This document shows, one piece after another, positions 1 through 11,345 of a DNA stretch of 64,000 bases. The stretch is from Ampelocalamus luodianensis (Eukaryota; Streptophyta; Magnoliopsida; Poales; Poaceae): the NCBI GenBank assembly GCA_036346255.1, contig CM070638.1, positions 40,176,394 through 40,240,393 of the forward strand, written 5' to 3'. Each line of letters begins with the position of its first letter. Position 1 is the first letter of the stretch. The notes beneath the pieces were generated by a model, which saw only the letters and a list, made by a program, of their open reading frames with translations, did not search any database and had not been told where the DNA came from. A program made the translations under genes and the position numbers.

Positions 1-1250
1 GAGAGTATATAAGAGTAACGAAATAAAGAAAACATTAAGATATGTGTAAATGCAAGTTTACAGAAAATACAAAAATACTCAACTAGACTAATGTGTACAA
101 AAAAAAAATCTGTGATGCTTCTAGCAGATATAAAGTTGATTTTTTTCCAGAGAAATAGGGACACGAACAATACACATGATCAGCTATTTTTAAAAGATAA
201 AATCATAAAAATGTTAATAAGTGAGTTGATAAAGAGGAATTGGCATATTAAGAAAGGTTGAATTTTCTGGAAAAGCTGGAAAGAAAGATCGCATGTTCAT
301 CAAAGCACCATGGTGCTATTCAGGAGTACACCATGATGTGACTATCACAATGAGACATCCTCTTCCTTTTTTTAATAGGAAACAATAGGACCTACCACCT
401 CCTAGCCGCAACTTCACCTTGACTTTTTTTTCTTTATCTCGCTACTTCATAAAAGCTATAAGTGCATCAGTTGAAATTAACCATGTTACAAGGCAACAGA
501 ATGTTAATCACTGTATAGTATAGCAAACAGAGAGCTGGCTGAGATTACTGTTTCCACTGTCCTAATGGAGATATTTTAGCTATCTAAGGGGCTGGTTTAT
601 AGATCAGTGCTGCAGTTCAAGTGCAACCAGTCAGCGAAACATAAAAAACTAATGAACTATATTTTTTGAACGGAAACTGATGAGCTATGACAAAAGGTTT
701 ACATCTTCCAGAGTGAAGGCATGGGATACCATTTTATTCTAGTCTGTTGGCATTTGGTAGATACGGTTTGCACATAAAGACTGTGCTTTCAATAACAAAA
801 GCAGAAAACTAAGAAACCTCCCACAGAAGTTCTTTTTTCTCAAACTATACCTAGTTACCTACAGATACACATGGTCAATCAAAATAGATAAATTCCATAG
901 GCACTTGGGACAACAGCTGCACAAATGCTATAGAACGATCAAGTTATAGAGCTGGTGTCATATGTATGGTTTTGGTCTTAACTCCTTTACATGGGTTCTT
1001 TCGAAAACTCAATTTATATATACTCATCTTCTTTTATCCTCTTCCCTCTGCTTTCCTATTATTCACTTCTTAACCCTATGGTGACTGTGGAGATTCATAT
1101 TATACTAGTTTTGTTTAAATGAACCAATTCTAGGTACCGAGCAGGGATCCCTGCTTTATTTGTAAAAACAACTAAAATAAATTGTACAGAAAAGGAAATG
1201 TGGTTGATAGTGAGTGCTAAGTTGATATTCCAGGAGGTGTTGTACCCTTA
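1..1250. other. AT-rich sequence, no gene recognised
   Basis: No reading frame on either strand has recognisable protein similarity here, and all frames are short. The composition is AT-rich with many short A and T runs, as in grass introns or intergenic DNA. It could belong to the transcribed region of the minus-strand gene suspected at 2870-3130, because that gene would run leftwards through this stretch. This is inference only. Confidence 0.3.
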
Positions 1251-1588
1251 GTCTGCGTTTGATTCGGGGTTAAGATAACCGAGTTAGCTAACCTTAACCT
1301 AGCTAAGTTAGCTTAATCCAAATTTTGTGTTTGGCAACCAATCTTGTTAATCTAAATTACGGTTTGGCTAGAATAGGTGGGTTAGCTGGGTTAGCCATAG
1401 AAAAACAGAAATTAGGAGGGTTAGTTGTGCTGGGTTAACTCATTCCACCAATTTGGCGGGTTAATTTAATCATAGGTTAGATGGGTTAAAAGACTTTGAC
1501 TGGGTTAACTCTCCCTAACCCAAGGGTGTTTGGCGGATTAAACCCCTAACCCACCTCTTAACCCTGAAGTCCCGAACCAAATGGGGCC
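1251..1588. mobile_element. Tourist-like MITE (PIF/Harbinger type)
   Basis: The element is bounded by the 3-bp direct repeat TTA (1248-1250 and 1589-1591), the typical TWA target duplication of Tourist MITEs. Its ends form an imperfect terminal inverted repeat: GTCTGCGTTTGATTCGGGG at the left against GGCCCCATTTGGTTCGGG read from the right, about 13 matches in 19. It is 338 bp long, has no coding capacity, and its interior is rich in repeats of the type GGGTTAGCTGGGTTAG. Such elements are mobilised in trans by Harbinger transposases and usually lie near genes, which fits a gene at this edge. Confidence 0.75.
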
Positions 1589-1591
1589 TTA

Positions 1592-2869
1592 TGAGTTTGC
1601 CAGATACTCAGGTTCATATACCTGGTGGAGTTTCATTTCAACAATCCATTTCAAATCCAACAGATTTTGTCAGTTCCCAAACAAAATGTTACTCCATGAA
1701 GTGAGGTTCAGAGCAAGAGTGTTGAATTAGAAACAAAATGACATTGAGATGGCACCACAAACTCCATTGAGCAACAAGGAGAACTCTAGAAGATTCAATT
1801 TCAAAATAATTTGTGAATAACATTTGCACGGCTAGAGCTGTGTGGATTAACACATGATAGTGAGAATACATTATTCTGCTTTTAGGTAGATCTCCAAATG
1901 GTAATTAATGTTCTGAAATCCATTCCAGAGCATTTTCCAGATTTAAACCAAATATGAGCCATAGCAAAAGATACATGAGCAAAACTTAATCAGTAAAGAT
2001 CAAGAGCTAAACTCAATCACTAAAATTTGAAGAAAATAGTAAGAAAATAGAATAATAACAGGAAGTAAACACTAAATAGAATTAAACTCGAAACCTTACT
2101 ACTTAACTAAAAACTTCTGAGATTTAATACCACAAAGGGTCAAACAGATAATAGTAAAGCAGAAGGTTGAAGCCAAAAAAAAAAAAAAACCAAGCAGCTG
2201 ATCATAATGAACTAATGAAGAAATAGTTAAGAAAACAAAAGTAAGAAAAGTTATATACATCTCCATCACAGCTGCAAACAATTTGGGCACAAAACTTAAG
2301 TTCATGTAAAGAAACTGGGGATCATAGTAAAGAAATAATCAAGAAAACAGAAGTAAAAAAAAAGAGTAAAATGCATTTACCGGGTGAAGGATATGGTATG
2401 GCCATAGCAAAGAAACAGGGGCGAACACACCATCGGAACTTCCACAAGAATTCAGTTCATATTGAATTTTTAGACAAGATTCCCAAGAATACAAACCCTA
2501 AACATCTCGACATCATAATCGACCTATCGCCCAGGTTCAAATGCCCTAAAAAAAAAAACCTATCAATGTACACAAGAGCAAGATTAAGAAGCAAATTAAA
2601 CATCGCCACTATCTGGTGAACTGCAACCCTGCTTGTTACTAACCGTAATTCGCCTATAATTTGCACAGAACACACAAGCATCAACGAAATGAAGCCGAAA
2701 ATTCGATGCATCCCTCAGGTCACAATTTGCGCACAATAAAGGAACCGAAATCAAGGAACAGATCCATACAACAGAGTTCTAGAAACCTAACCCTCAGAGA
2801 CGCGACTAGATTACAAGGAATCAAGAAACAGACACAGCACTAATTAAGCCGCGCGCGAAATAATCAGCG
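1592..2869. other. AT-rich region, possible introns of a minus-strand gene
   Basis: No convincing exon can be proved here. On the minus strand there are splice-like sites: a donor CCCG/GTAAATGC near 2380 and an acceptor TTTGCAG near 2272. The short minus-strand segment before the donor contains an ATG followed by AIPYPSP. This could be a first coding exon behind a 5' UTR intron, but the peptide matches no family I recognise. Poly-A runs at about 2176-2190 and 2355-2365 are low complexity. Confidence 0.25.
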
Positions 2870-3130
2870 AGGTGAAGGCTCGACGGAGCAGGGAAGAGGA
2901 AACCGAACCTCCTCAATTTGCTGAGGCGCCCATCCTTCAGAGCGGAGGAGGAGAGGAGACGACGAGCGCATCGGGGAAAGGGAGGGAGCAGGACGGCGCA
3001 GCCTGGGAAGAGAGGAGGAAATAGCGAGGCCTTTTGCTTCTCCCTTGTCTTTTCGTTTCTACAAAGGTTTGGGAATCTGGTTGCCGTGATGGCCTGGAAA
3101 CTATTCCGCCTCGCCCTCGCTTCAGGCGGT
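2870..3130 (-). promoter_or_regulatory. Probable 5' UTR / first exon of a minus-strand gene
   Basis: This GC-rich, CpG-containing island is flanked by AT-rich DNA on the left. Read on the minus strand it is a pyrimidine-rich leader with CTCC and TCCTCC runs, typical of grass 5' UTRs. It ends at a possible donor GAG/GTTCGG near 2910, followed by AT-rich intron-like sequence. Short upstream ATGs open only tiny frames. No coding exon of the gene is identified in the window, so its product is unknown. The call rests on composition and arrangement, not homology. Confidence 0.35.
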
Positions 3131-3139
3131 TCCTGAGCG

Positions 3140-3899
3140 TTAATTTCTTTAGTATCCTTATTTATCTATCTATCTATTATACACGAGGGTACTCATATTT
3201 ATAGCTCAAAAGAATGAAAGTTTTCCAAAGATAGTTTAATCTTTTGTCTATAATTAAGTTTCGTAACACTGCCCTTGGGCAATAAACAACGATATACAAA
3301 TATCTTATTAAAAACTCTTTCCAAAAACCCATTGAGAAAAAAGGAATTGAGAAAATAGTATATTATATTCGTAAGTTGCACTACAGTTGTTGTCTCACTA
3401 AAAATCTTCATGTAAGAAAATTTCAGGAAAACTCACCAAGGAAGATATTACAACGTTTAATCTTTGGGATCCAATCTTCAAGATTTTAGTTAAATCATCA
3501 GGATTTGATAAGAGTTATAATTTAGGGATTTACCCCCCCTGAACTCTGCAACTATTTAAAACGTCTCATTCTAATACCATGAATGCATCTTTCAAAACTG
3601 GATACAAACAAAGATTTAGTGAATAAATCAGTTGAATTTTCACAAGACTTTGTTTAGATGATCTTTACCTCACTGATTTCATGAGAATAGAAAAATTTAA
3701 GAGCAATGTGCTTTGTGATGATAACATGTTTGTATTTGTGTAATACAAGCAACATTATCTTCATAGATAATTGAGAGAGAGTATTGATGGTATTAATGTT
3801 ACAATACTTCTGGATGTCATTAATCACACGTCTGAACTAAACATATTCAAGTGAGGCTTCATATAGTGCTATAATATCTAAGTGGTTGGTAAAAAGTAG
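3140..3899 (-). pseudogene. Ty1/copia remnant: RNase H end and start of 3' LTR
   Basis: Minus-strand translation of about 3545-3899 gives, across frameshifts, recognisable pieces of a copia RNase H carboxy terminus: NHLDIIALYEAS, then IIYEDNVACI, then KFFYSHEIS and a decayed form of the LADLFTKSLP block. A purine-rich G run at about 3533-3539 (minus strand) is a plausible polypurine tract. It is followed towards 3140 by LTR-like sequence with GGGTTTTTGGAAAGAGTTTTTAA, the usual style of copia R/U5 regions. The RNase H frame is cut exactly at 3899/3900 by the LTR of the next element. The upstream part of copia pol was not found elsewhere in the window. Confidence 0.7.
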
Positions 3900-5939
3900 T
3901 GTCGGGATCTGAATTTACACATCTGAAACCCTATGCGTATTTTGAACTAGTCTCATATTAGTAGCTAGCTCACATAAGAAACATCGATGAAATACCATTT
4001 ATTTGTCAATTTAACTAAAAAGATATTAAAATAACAAATAGTAATAATAACAGGACCTTATAGTCAACGTTTACTTAACTTGTCACACAAGGCTAAAGAA
4101 ACAAATAAACTCTTGCAACGGAATGAAAAAAGTTGAAAAGACCAATCAATATGCCCACAGATAATCGAGTGGAGAACGCATCCTAATTCATAAAGCCTTC
4201 ACAAAACTACTCTTCGCAGAACTCTTGAGTAGTTTGATACTCTTCAACTGAGTAGCAAAGTTTAAAGCCATGAGTACATAAAGTACTCAAAAAGTTGTAG
4301 GAAACAGTATGCAATCAATAGTCATGTGAGGCTTGATCAAAGAAATAAATATATGGTTCATTTGCAGAAAGCAGGTATGACAGTAAATAGATTGAAATAC
4401 GTAATTGAAAAAAATAATAAATAAATAGACAATTACATTGGATAATCAATGGAGGCGTAGTAATAAATAGGTGATTAACTATTCCCAAAAGCAGTTGATA
4501 TAAAGATAGCATGCAATTTGATATAAAATTATATAATTTTAAAATCATAGGTTCAATATGATCAAAGAACTACGATTTGCCTTGGCTTTGCTCAGTTACC
4601 ACACTTAGATCTTCAAAGCTTGCTTCTGCTCGTACTCCTTGAAACAAATCGTTTAACGAGAGAGAAAACAATAGGCGAAGCACAAATAAATCAAAAGGAG
4701 TTTCAAATAAAATCCAAAAACAGCAAAATAAACTCTAAACTTTATATGAATTTAGGAATTTGAACGGACCGAATCGGAGTTCGAACAAAAGAGAATGGAA
4801 GATTTGCCACAAAGGAAAAAAGAAAGAGAAAAGAATCTTCAGGGAATATTCCTTCGACCGGAAAAGGAAAAGGAAAAACAAGAATAAAATGGACTGACAA
4901 GTGGGGTCAGGCTATAAGAGAGAGAAAGAGAGAGGCTTACACATGTGACCCACATGTAAGAGAGAGAGAGGAAGGGAGCTACAGGGAAAACAGAGCAGGG
5001 GAGGAAGACGACGGCGCTAGCGCATGTTGTCAGCAGCCGGTGAGCAGCTGTGATGGAAAAAATGGATTGTCGGTGGCTCGGTGATGATAAGGGAGGCGAC
5101 GGCATGGCGAGAATGGCGACGGAGCGGTGCTACAGCTTGCGGCTACTTCGGTGGTCTGGCGGTGCTTGTAGAAAAATGAAGGGAGCACAAGATTGGCGAC
5201 GACTCAGGGAACGTGGAGGACATCTTGGGGCAGCCGGAGGGAGGTCAAAGAAGTGGCGAGGTGGCGGTGGCCAGCGAGGAATAAGGGTGACAGCGGCGGC
5301 ATGCTACGGGAGCGGAGAAAGAGGGAGAAGGGAGGGGAACAGAGTTGGAGGATGAGGGGCACTATATGACGCGCACAGGAAGGTGAGGAGCTCACTGGAG
5401 AGGGAGATCAATGGTGGAGGCAGTGGTCGGGATGGGGAGGATGAGGTCGGCGGCGTCTCAATAACGTTCGGGCGAAGATGATGGGAGCACAACGTAGAAC
5501 GCGGACTCACGAACTCAACGGTGAAGACAGCTCGGGCAGAGGATGTCAAACGACGACGGAATGCGACCATGAGGAGCTCGCGGTGGCGGCGGCTTCTCGA
5601 CGGATTGCGGCAAGATGAAGTCAAAATCGGTGAAAATCAGCCCAAAAGAGAAAATCCAAAAAAGAGGATTTCTAAATTTATAAAATTGAATTAAATAAAA
5701 GCGAGCTAAAATAAATAGCAAATAAACTCCAAAAATTCCTAGAAAATTTTAGAAAATTCTCTAGAACTCAAGGAACCCAAATAACAACTTTTAATTTAAT
5801 TAAAGTTTATTTTAATCACATTAAATTATTTTGATTTTATGAAAATTCATATTAAGCTTTTAACTGAACCAAGAAAATCAAATGATTATTTTTTATTTTT
5901 TAAATGCTTTAAATAAACTCCAAAATTTGAGATGTTACA
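3900..5939 (-). repeat. E0 3' LTR
   Basis: On the minus strand the LTR starts TGTAACATCTCAAATTTTGG and ends GATCCCGACA, so it has the canonical TG...CA ends. Its terminus closely resembles that of the E7 LTRs (ending GGGTCCGACA at 52079 and 58986). The middle is GC-rich (about 4980-5600), and the AT-rich U3-like part lies at 5640-5939. Long reading frames over 4839-5624 come from this GC-rich part and have no protein similarity. Confidence 0.7.
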
Positions 5940-6038
5940 AATTTACCCCCCTTAACAGGAATCTCGTCCCTGAGATTCGGGCTGACTAAAGAATAGGCTC
6001 AAAACTCAACCTTACTCACTCTTCCAAATGGATTTCTC

Positions 6039-6900
6039 TTATGAGCGAAACAAAGCTACAACTGACGCGAAACTGACTAGAGACTTACCTAGAACGACGT
6101 TCTGGATGGATTGAACTTCCTCTGCAGTGACATGATTTAGTCGTCCTCTTGCTGAAGTTGACGAGGTTCTAGCGGCTTGACTCGGAGTCTGAGGCATCCG
6201 TCTTCCTACTCCTAGCAAAGAAGTCCTGGCTGGCGTAGCTCCCAAATTAAAAGGAATTGGCGTCGGTCCTAGCTTTTGCGGACAACTGATGGCATAATGA
6301 ACTATTTCATGGCACCTGAAACAAACAACTACTACAGCTGGATTGTTGGTCTTCTGAGGTTGATGAGTGTTGTTGTTGTTGACACTGCGAACTCCCGAGC
6401 CATCGAATTGAATGAGACAGTGCAGCGTTACGAATCTGATGAGATGAATTATTGGAATGAACAGGCTATTGTGCATTAGTTCTAGCTCTCTACAGATAAT
6501 TCTAATGAACTACATGTTGTATTATCTTCCTTTTTCGGGATTCTTCCAACTCACGACGAGAATCTTCTAGGAGTATGGCTTTATCAACCATATGCTGAAA
6601 ATCCACGTAGTCATTACCCACAACTTGCAATTTTAGACTAGGATTAAGTCCACGCTTGAATCGGTTCTGATGTGCATTATCTGTGGCAACATCTTTTGGA
6701 GCATAGCGAGAAAGTTGAGTGAACTTGTTAAGGTACTCACTCAATGACATGTTTCCTTGCTATAAATCATGAAATTCATTCTTTATTATTTTGACTATAC
6801 CATTTGGAACGTGTGCTTGACGAAAAGTTACTAAAAACTCTTCCCAAGTAATAGCTTGCGAATTCTCATGAGTTGTGGTATTAGTCGGTGTCATAGTTGA
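6039..6900 (-). pseudogene. E0 gag remnant (retrotransposon gag, CCHC knuckle)
   Basis: The minus strand encodes the retrotransposon gag domain in pieces. ITWEEFLVTFRQAHVP lies near 6800-6870. It continues into MSLSEYLNKFTQLSRYAP near 6690-6750 and a conserved stretch ending in KAILLEDS. A CX2CX4HX4C zinc knuckle reads CFRCHEIVHYAISC (about 6285-6326). After it come the conserved linker NHVTAEE and VVLGK, where protease should begin, but the frame stops at 6039 without any aspartic protease motif. The amino-terminal part of gag is missing. The product would package element RNA in cytoplasmic particles if intact; this copy is not functional. Confidence 0.75.
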
Positions 6901-6984
6901 TGCATTGCGAAACCATCTGTTTTTACTGGAGCAAATATGGAAAAAATACTTCCTGATGTTTATATATCTACTGAATGTCATGTC

Positions 6985-7760
6985 TAGTTTTGTGTGCTCC
7001 CAAAGCCAACCCGTGAGGGCCACATTGTTCTCGTTTGAAGAGAACCTGAGCAGGGTGTACACTCTTGTGGTGTTCAAGTAGTACAAAGAGACTTACGTCA
7101 TAAGTATCGCCTTCCATATCAGGAATGACCCCAGCCAACCTGGGCTATATCTCGTGTCTCACAGGAAGCAGTCCACGACATTTGTGTGGTCGTGACATGA
7201 TTTCAAGGTGCTTGCCGATGAAGATTCCAGCAACTACGGTTGTGAGTGCCATCGATGGGAGCACTTAGGTAACTATGACTGTTTGTAGTATAACGTTTAC
7301 TATCTGACATCAATCAAATTACTAACCGTCGCTAGAAAATTACAGTACTACATTTATTGTCTGTAACAATGACATGTACTATTAACACCTTATGCATTTC
7401 CTGTAGGGCTGTTCTGCGCACACCTGGTTAGGGCGTTCACCCACTTGTAGGTTAAGAGTATTGCTAGCTGATATGTACTCCATAGGTATACGTGGAATGC
7501 AAGGGTGGATGTGCCCTACAATAGGCACGACCTTGTGCAAGTTGGTCTAGACGGTATACCTGAGATGTATCGACACTTGACCCTTCTGATAGAGGTTATG
7601 GGCGTGGTGAGGTCAGGGTGCAAGTCAAGACTTGCGTATGATAGATCCATGGAGGTCATAAAGGCACTTCGGGTAGAGCTTGACAGCATCCCGAGTGACA
7701 TTTGGGTTGGTGTTTGCAGAGATCGATGAGCCTGACGAAGGGGATGACCTGACGATCAAT
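6985..7760 (+). pseudogene. Decayed plus-strand coding remnant, family not recognised
   Basis: A plus-strand frame from about 7430 to 7729 reads as protein: YTWNARVDVPYNRHDLVQVG is followed by a stretch containing YRHLTLLIEVMG and LAYDRSMEVIKALRVELDSI, with stops only upstream. Earlier plus-strand pieces (about 6990-7200) with RATLFSFEENLSRVYTLVVF and NDPSQPGLYLVSHRKQSTTF also look protein-like. They are separated from the later piece by about 200 bp without a clear frame. I do not recognise the family. A transposon-associated plant gene is possible, but nothing specific supports it. The 74-residue open stretch at 7505-7729 is the best-preserved part. Confidence 0.35.
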
Positions 7761-8786
7761 CCATTTGCCCCTCCATTGTCTTAGACCAAGGGTCAGAAAC
7801 ACGGCGATGACAAACTAGAAACTACTACTACCCCTGCAGAGAAGAAGTGCACCTGGGTGTGCGGCATCTGTGGAAGAGCATAGTGGTGCACCCGCGATGG
7901 CTCACGGTGGCTAGGGCCAAGGAAGAGGAAGGTAGCGGTGCCAAAGGGGGAGAAGAAGGGAGGGGTCGCACACAGAAGTTACTAGTGGGAGGGATGAACT
8001 CACCAGAGTGGACGTTCGGAGTGGATAAGGACCGAGGCAAGTTGGCGACATAGTCCATGGTGGTGTGTTGAGGTCCACACGGCGGTGATGCTAGGGAGAA
8101 AAAGAGCACAAATCAGGAGTTGGGGGGAGATATAGGATGGTGTAGGGATGCTCTAGGTGGGAGGAATCGGATTGGAGCTCACCTGTTGAGGAATGGCAAC
8201 GGTTTTCGACCAGTCTTGGTGATGACAATGGCGCATGGTTATCTTGAGATCAAAGGAAAAATTGATTGAGGGGATAAGAATCTGAAGATGTGGAACACGT
8301 GATGATGCGACCGGTTTAGGATGGAGCTCACCGGTTCGTCAGGAACAGCGAGGCGAAGGCGGAGGTCGGCACGCATAGGGCAGCTTTACAGCCCAGCGGA
8401 TGTGCATCTTCTTTACAACCAAACGGATGCGAGTGTGTGCTTGACAACTTACCTAATTTATTCTTCTATTGCATTCATTTTTTCTAAAATTGTTTGATCT
8501 GATAATGCAGCTGAGCATCGAGTAAAACAAAAGGAAGAAATCTGAGCATCCAAATAGCCATACGAGATTTTGAATCTTTCATGTCATTTGCTGCTCATAC
8601 TGTAGCTTTCTAAGCTCGATTTTGGCTCAGGGACGGAGTAGACAGAGTGGGGCGTTGGGGAAGATCAGAAGAATGGAAGGAGAAGGTGGTGACATCTGAG
8701 GCTCAGCTGGAGGTGGCTTAAATGGGGCGATGGCACAGCTGTGGGGAGTGGGCACAGGGGCTAGCGAAGCAGCAGGAGTAGAGTAG
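7761..8786. other. Unplaced GC-rich repeat debris
   Basis: No gene is recognised. The stretch 7830-8400 is purine-rich on the plus strand, with repeated GGTGG and GGAGGT words. It resembles the GC-rich middle of the gypsy LTRs in this window read in antisense, so it may be a fragment of such an LTR. The segment 8440-8620 is AT-rich and featureless. The segment 8620-8786 is unique-looking and ends at the AGCTT that is duplicated at the far side of E1. Confidence 0.3.
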
Positions 8787-8791
8787 AGCTT
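8787..8791. repeat. E1 target-site duplication, left copy
   Basis: AGCTT here directly precedes the first base of the E1 LTR homology. The same AGCTT follows the other end of E1 at 43517-43521. Five bases is the duplication length expected for LTR retrotransposons. Confidence 0.75.
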
Positions 8792-9099
8792 TATCGATGA
8801 TCGAGTTGCTGATCTTATGAAATAAATAGAGGAAAATGGAAAAGAGTTCCTAGGAGAGAATGGGATTGCTCTTTATTGCAGTGAACTGGATCTTTACAGG
8901 GGGTGCCTTTAGTAAGGCAACAGACTAGCCCTAATTATACAGAGTGTGTTACTATACTAATGCTTCAGATGTCTTCGGATCAGTAAGTCTTTGTGTCCTT
9001 CGATGATCTGTTGGTCCTAGATCAGATCTCCCTTCCCGCCGTTTGTATTCTCATTTAAATAACTAACGAAGTGGTGGCAGTTAATCCTTGAAGAGGCGC
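8792..9099 (-). repeat. E1 3' LTR, distal fragment
   Basis: This stretch aligns nearly colinearly with 42821-43130 of the intact E1 LTR, including GGGGGTGCCTTTA, ATGCTTCA and ATGTCTTCGGATCA words. Homology ends at AAGAGGCGC (9091-9099), where E2 sequence takes over. The LTR end is TA rather than TG on the plus strand, so the terminal CA of the minus strand has mutated to TA. Confidence 0.8.
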
Positions 9100-11345
9100 T
9101 TGAATAAAGTTTATTCAGCAAGAGTGAGCACAACTTCCGTGCTTGCAAGTCACACCCAATAATAGAATATAATGCATGCATGGTTAAACAAGTGAGGCTG
9201 ATAAGGCTTATTTGCACAAAACAACATTTTCAAGTCTTAAATACCATTACTAAGTTTCAAGGCAAATTTTAGTCTATAATTAAAATCAAACTTTTATTTT
9301 GATTCGTCAATCTCAAGTGTCGGATAAACCTCCATACACGAGTGGTGAAGGACTAACCCCCTTACACCAGACTTTCTACCCAAAATTTCCCACTTGGATA
9401 AAATATCCAAAAACATCCAAGTTTGAAATCATTTTAAAAACAAAACCAAGTCTAATCCACAAAAGGCTTTGCTCAGCATGTCCATAACCGCGGACACAGC
9501 TATTCGAATAGATTATTACTCTGCAGAGTTGGTACAGCTTTACCCATAAGAGATAGTTTGCTTAACATGTCGGCCAAAACATGCTATTTATCACGAGGAC
9601 TTTATCCTACATTATTTCAACATAACTATGCCCGCTCAAAATATAACCCTTTGTGGGTATTAACAATAAGTCTTCAACACCCACACCTTTCATGATGGTA
9701 AATAATATAGTTTACAATACCATAACAATCCAACTCTCAATTTTGATAAAACAAGTTTGGAGCCCGCATTTGGCTAAAGTCTAAACCAATTTTATTTATT
9801 TATTTTATGTCAAAATATTTTCTAAAACTTTCTATGGTAAAGACAATACCATAGTCTCAATTTTTAAAACAAGTTTGGAATATTTGGCTAAATTCCCTAA
9901 ACTCAAGGTTTTTAGTCTAAGCAATGTCTAAGCATAATTTCCAATTTATGTTACTAAGGTGACAAGAAAATGACAATCCAAACATCAATATTGGTCATAC
10001 AAAAGGGAATAGATTAACTAGGAATTTAAAACAGGGATTAAAAATAACTGAATTGAATTATGCATGCAATAATAATTTAAAACAGAATTTAAATAGTTTG
10101 AAGTAATGGGATTCAAACATGATCAAAGAGTGTAACTTGCCTTGCTCAAGGTCCTGATAACCTAAATCTTCAGAAGGGTCAAGCTCTCCGAAGTCGTCAA
10201 AATCTATACGTGAAAACAATCCAAATTCAAACAAAATTCAAATGAACTCCAAATTAAATAATTTTGGTTTAGTTGTCTAGATCTTGATTTTAGATGAATT
10301 TAAAAATTTAAATCAACGAAATCAGAGCTCGTATGAAGGAGAACGAGTCCTCGAAAGTTTAAACCCTAAAGAAATTAACTTACAATGACTTTTTGGAATT
10401 ACCGAATTAATTTTCTAAAGGAAAAGTTATTTATGATGCCAGCATTCAGATTACGTTTTGGACGAACAAATTTTCTATTGAAAAAACGAAAAACCCTCAA
10501 CACCCACGTGGCTGCCACGCGGATGTTTGTGCAGATGTGGCTGTGATGTGGTGCCACGCAATCATGCCACATCAGCTCCAAGGCGGCGGTGCGCGATGAC
10601 CGAGGATCACTGGCGTTGTGATGGACGACGAAGTTTGGTGAGGTTACGAGGGCATAGAGGAGGTTGCGGTGAAGCTAACGCACTAGGTTTTGGCGAAGGG
10701 ACGTGACGGGGCTGCTGGAGACGAAGGAGATGGCGGCGGAGCGGTTCAGTTGGGTGGTGGCGCGATACTCCGACGAGGGTTCGGCGTAGATGATGAGCGC
10801 ATGATGAAGAATGTGGAACGGCGATGCAGATGCTGTGGTCGGGGTGGCCGGGGAGTTGTTGTTGGCGGTGAAAAACCTCGATGAAGAAACTTCGGTCAAC
10901 GAGATGCAAACGTGAATTGTAGCGATTCCAGGAGAGAAGAGAGGGAATGATCTAGGGGAATAAGGTGAGGTGTGAACGAGGCACCCGAGGCTCCCTTGTA
11001 TAGTGGCAGAGGAGTACCGGGGCGGCGAGATAGGGTGGAGAGATTGGCGGCGGCTGTTGCGAACTCAGGCTAATCGGACGCGGAGAAGAGGGGATAAGAG
11101 TGGGGATAAGGCATCAATGGTTGCAGAGAAGTCAAGCGCACGTGTGCGGAAAGATAGGGGAGATAAGGCGGCGCGGGGGAAGCTTCGAGAAGAGGCAATG
11201 TCAGGCGGCTCGACACAGAATAAACTGATGAAGAAGATGGGGCTGACAAGGTGGGACCAGGGCGGTGCGTGAGAGAGGATGGTGAGTGACAAGTGGGGCC
11301 CAGTTGTCGGTGAGATGGAGGGAGAGGGGTGCGGGAGAGGGTGGG

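Larger units (their letters stand above)
3900..6990 (-). mobile_element. E0: 5'-truncated gag-only Ty3/gypsy element
   Basis: The minus-strand order is a gag remnant (6900 down to 6039), a short non-coding 3' internal end with a polypurine tract (about 5940-5955), and a 3' LTR (5939 down to 3900). Protease, reverse transcriptase, RNase H and integrase are absent. Gag passes within about 100 bp into the terminal sequence that in this superfamily precedes the 3' LTR. No 5' LTR was found on the right, so the element is truncated there. The inserted end breaks the copia remnant at 3899/3900. It is a likely non-autonomous relative of the RIRE3/RIRE8-type gypsy families (inference). Confidence 0.65.

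Noticed and set aside
5050..5355. A 101-codon plus-strand frame and opposing frames at 4839-5624
   Set aside because: These fall in the GC-rich part of the E0 3' LTR and have no similarity to proteins.
7077..7081. AGTAG identical to the bases before the E0 LTR (3895-3899), a possible target duplication
   Set aside because: No LTR end lies next to it, and a plus-strand protein-like frame runs straight through, so the match is probably chance.
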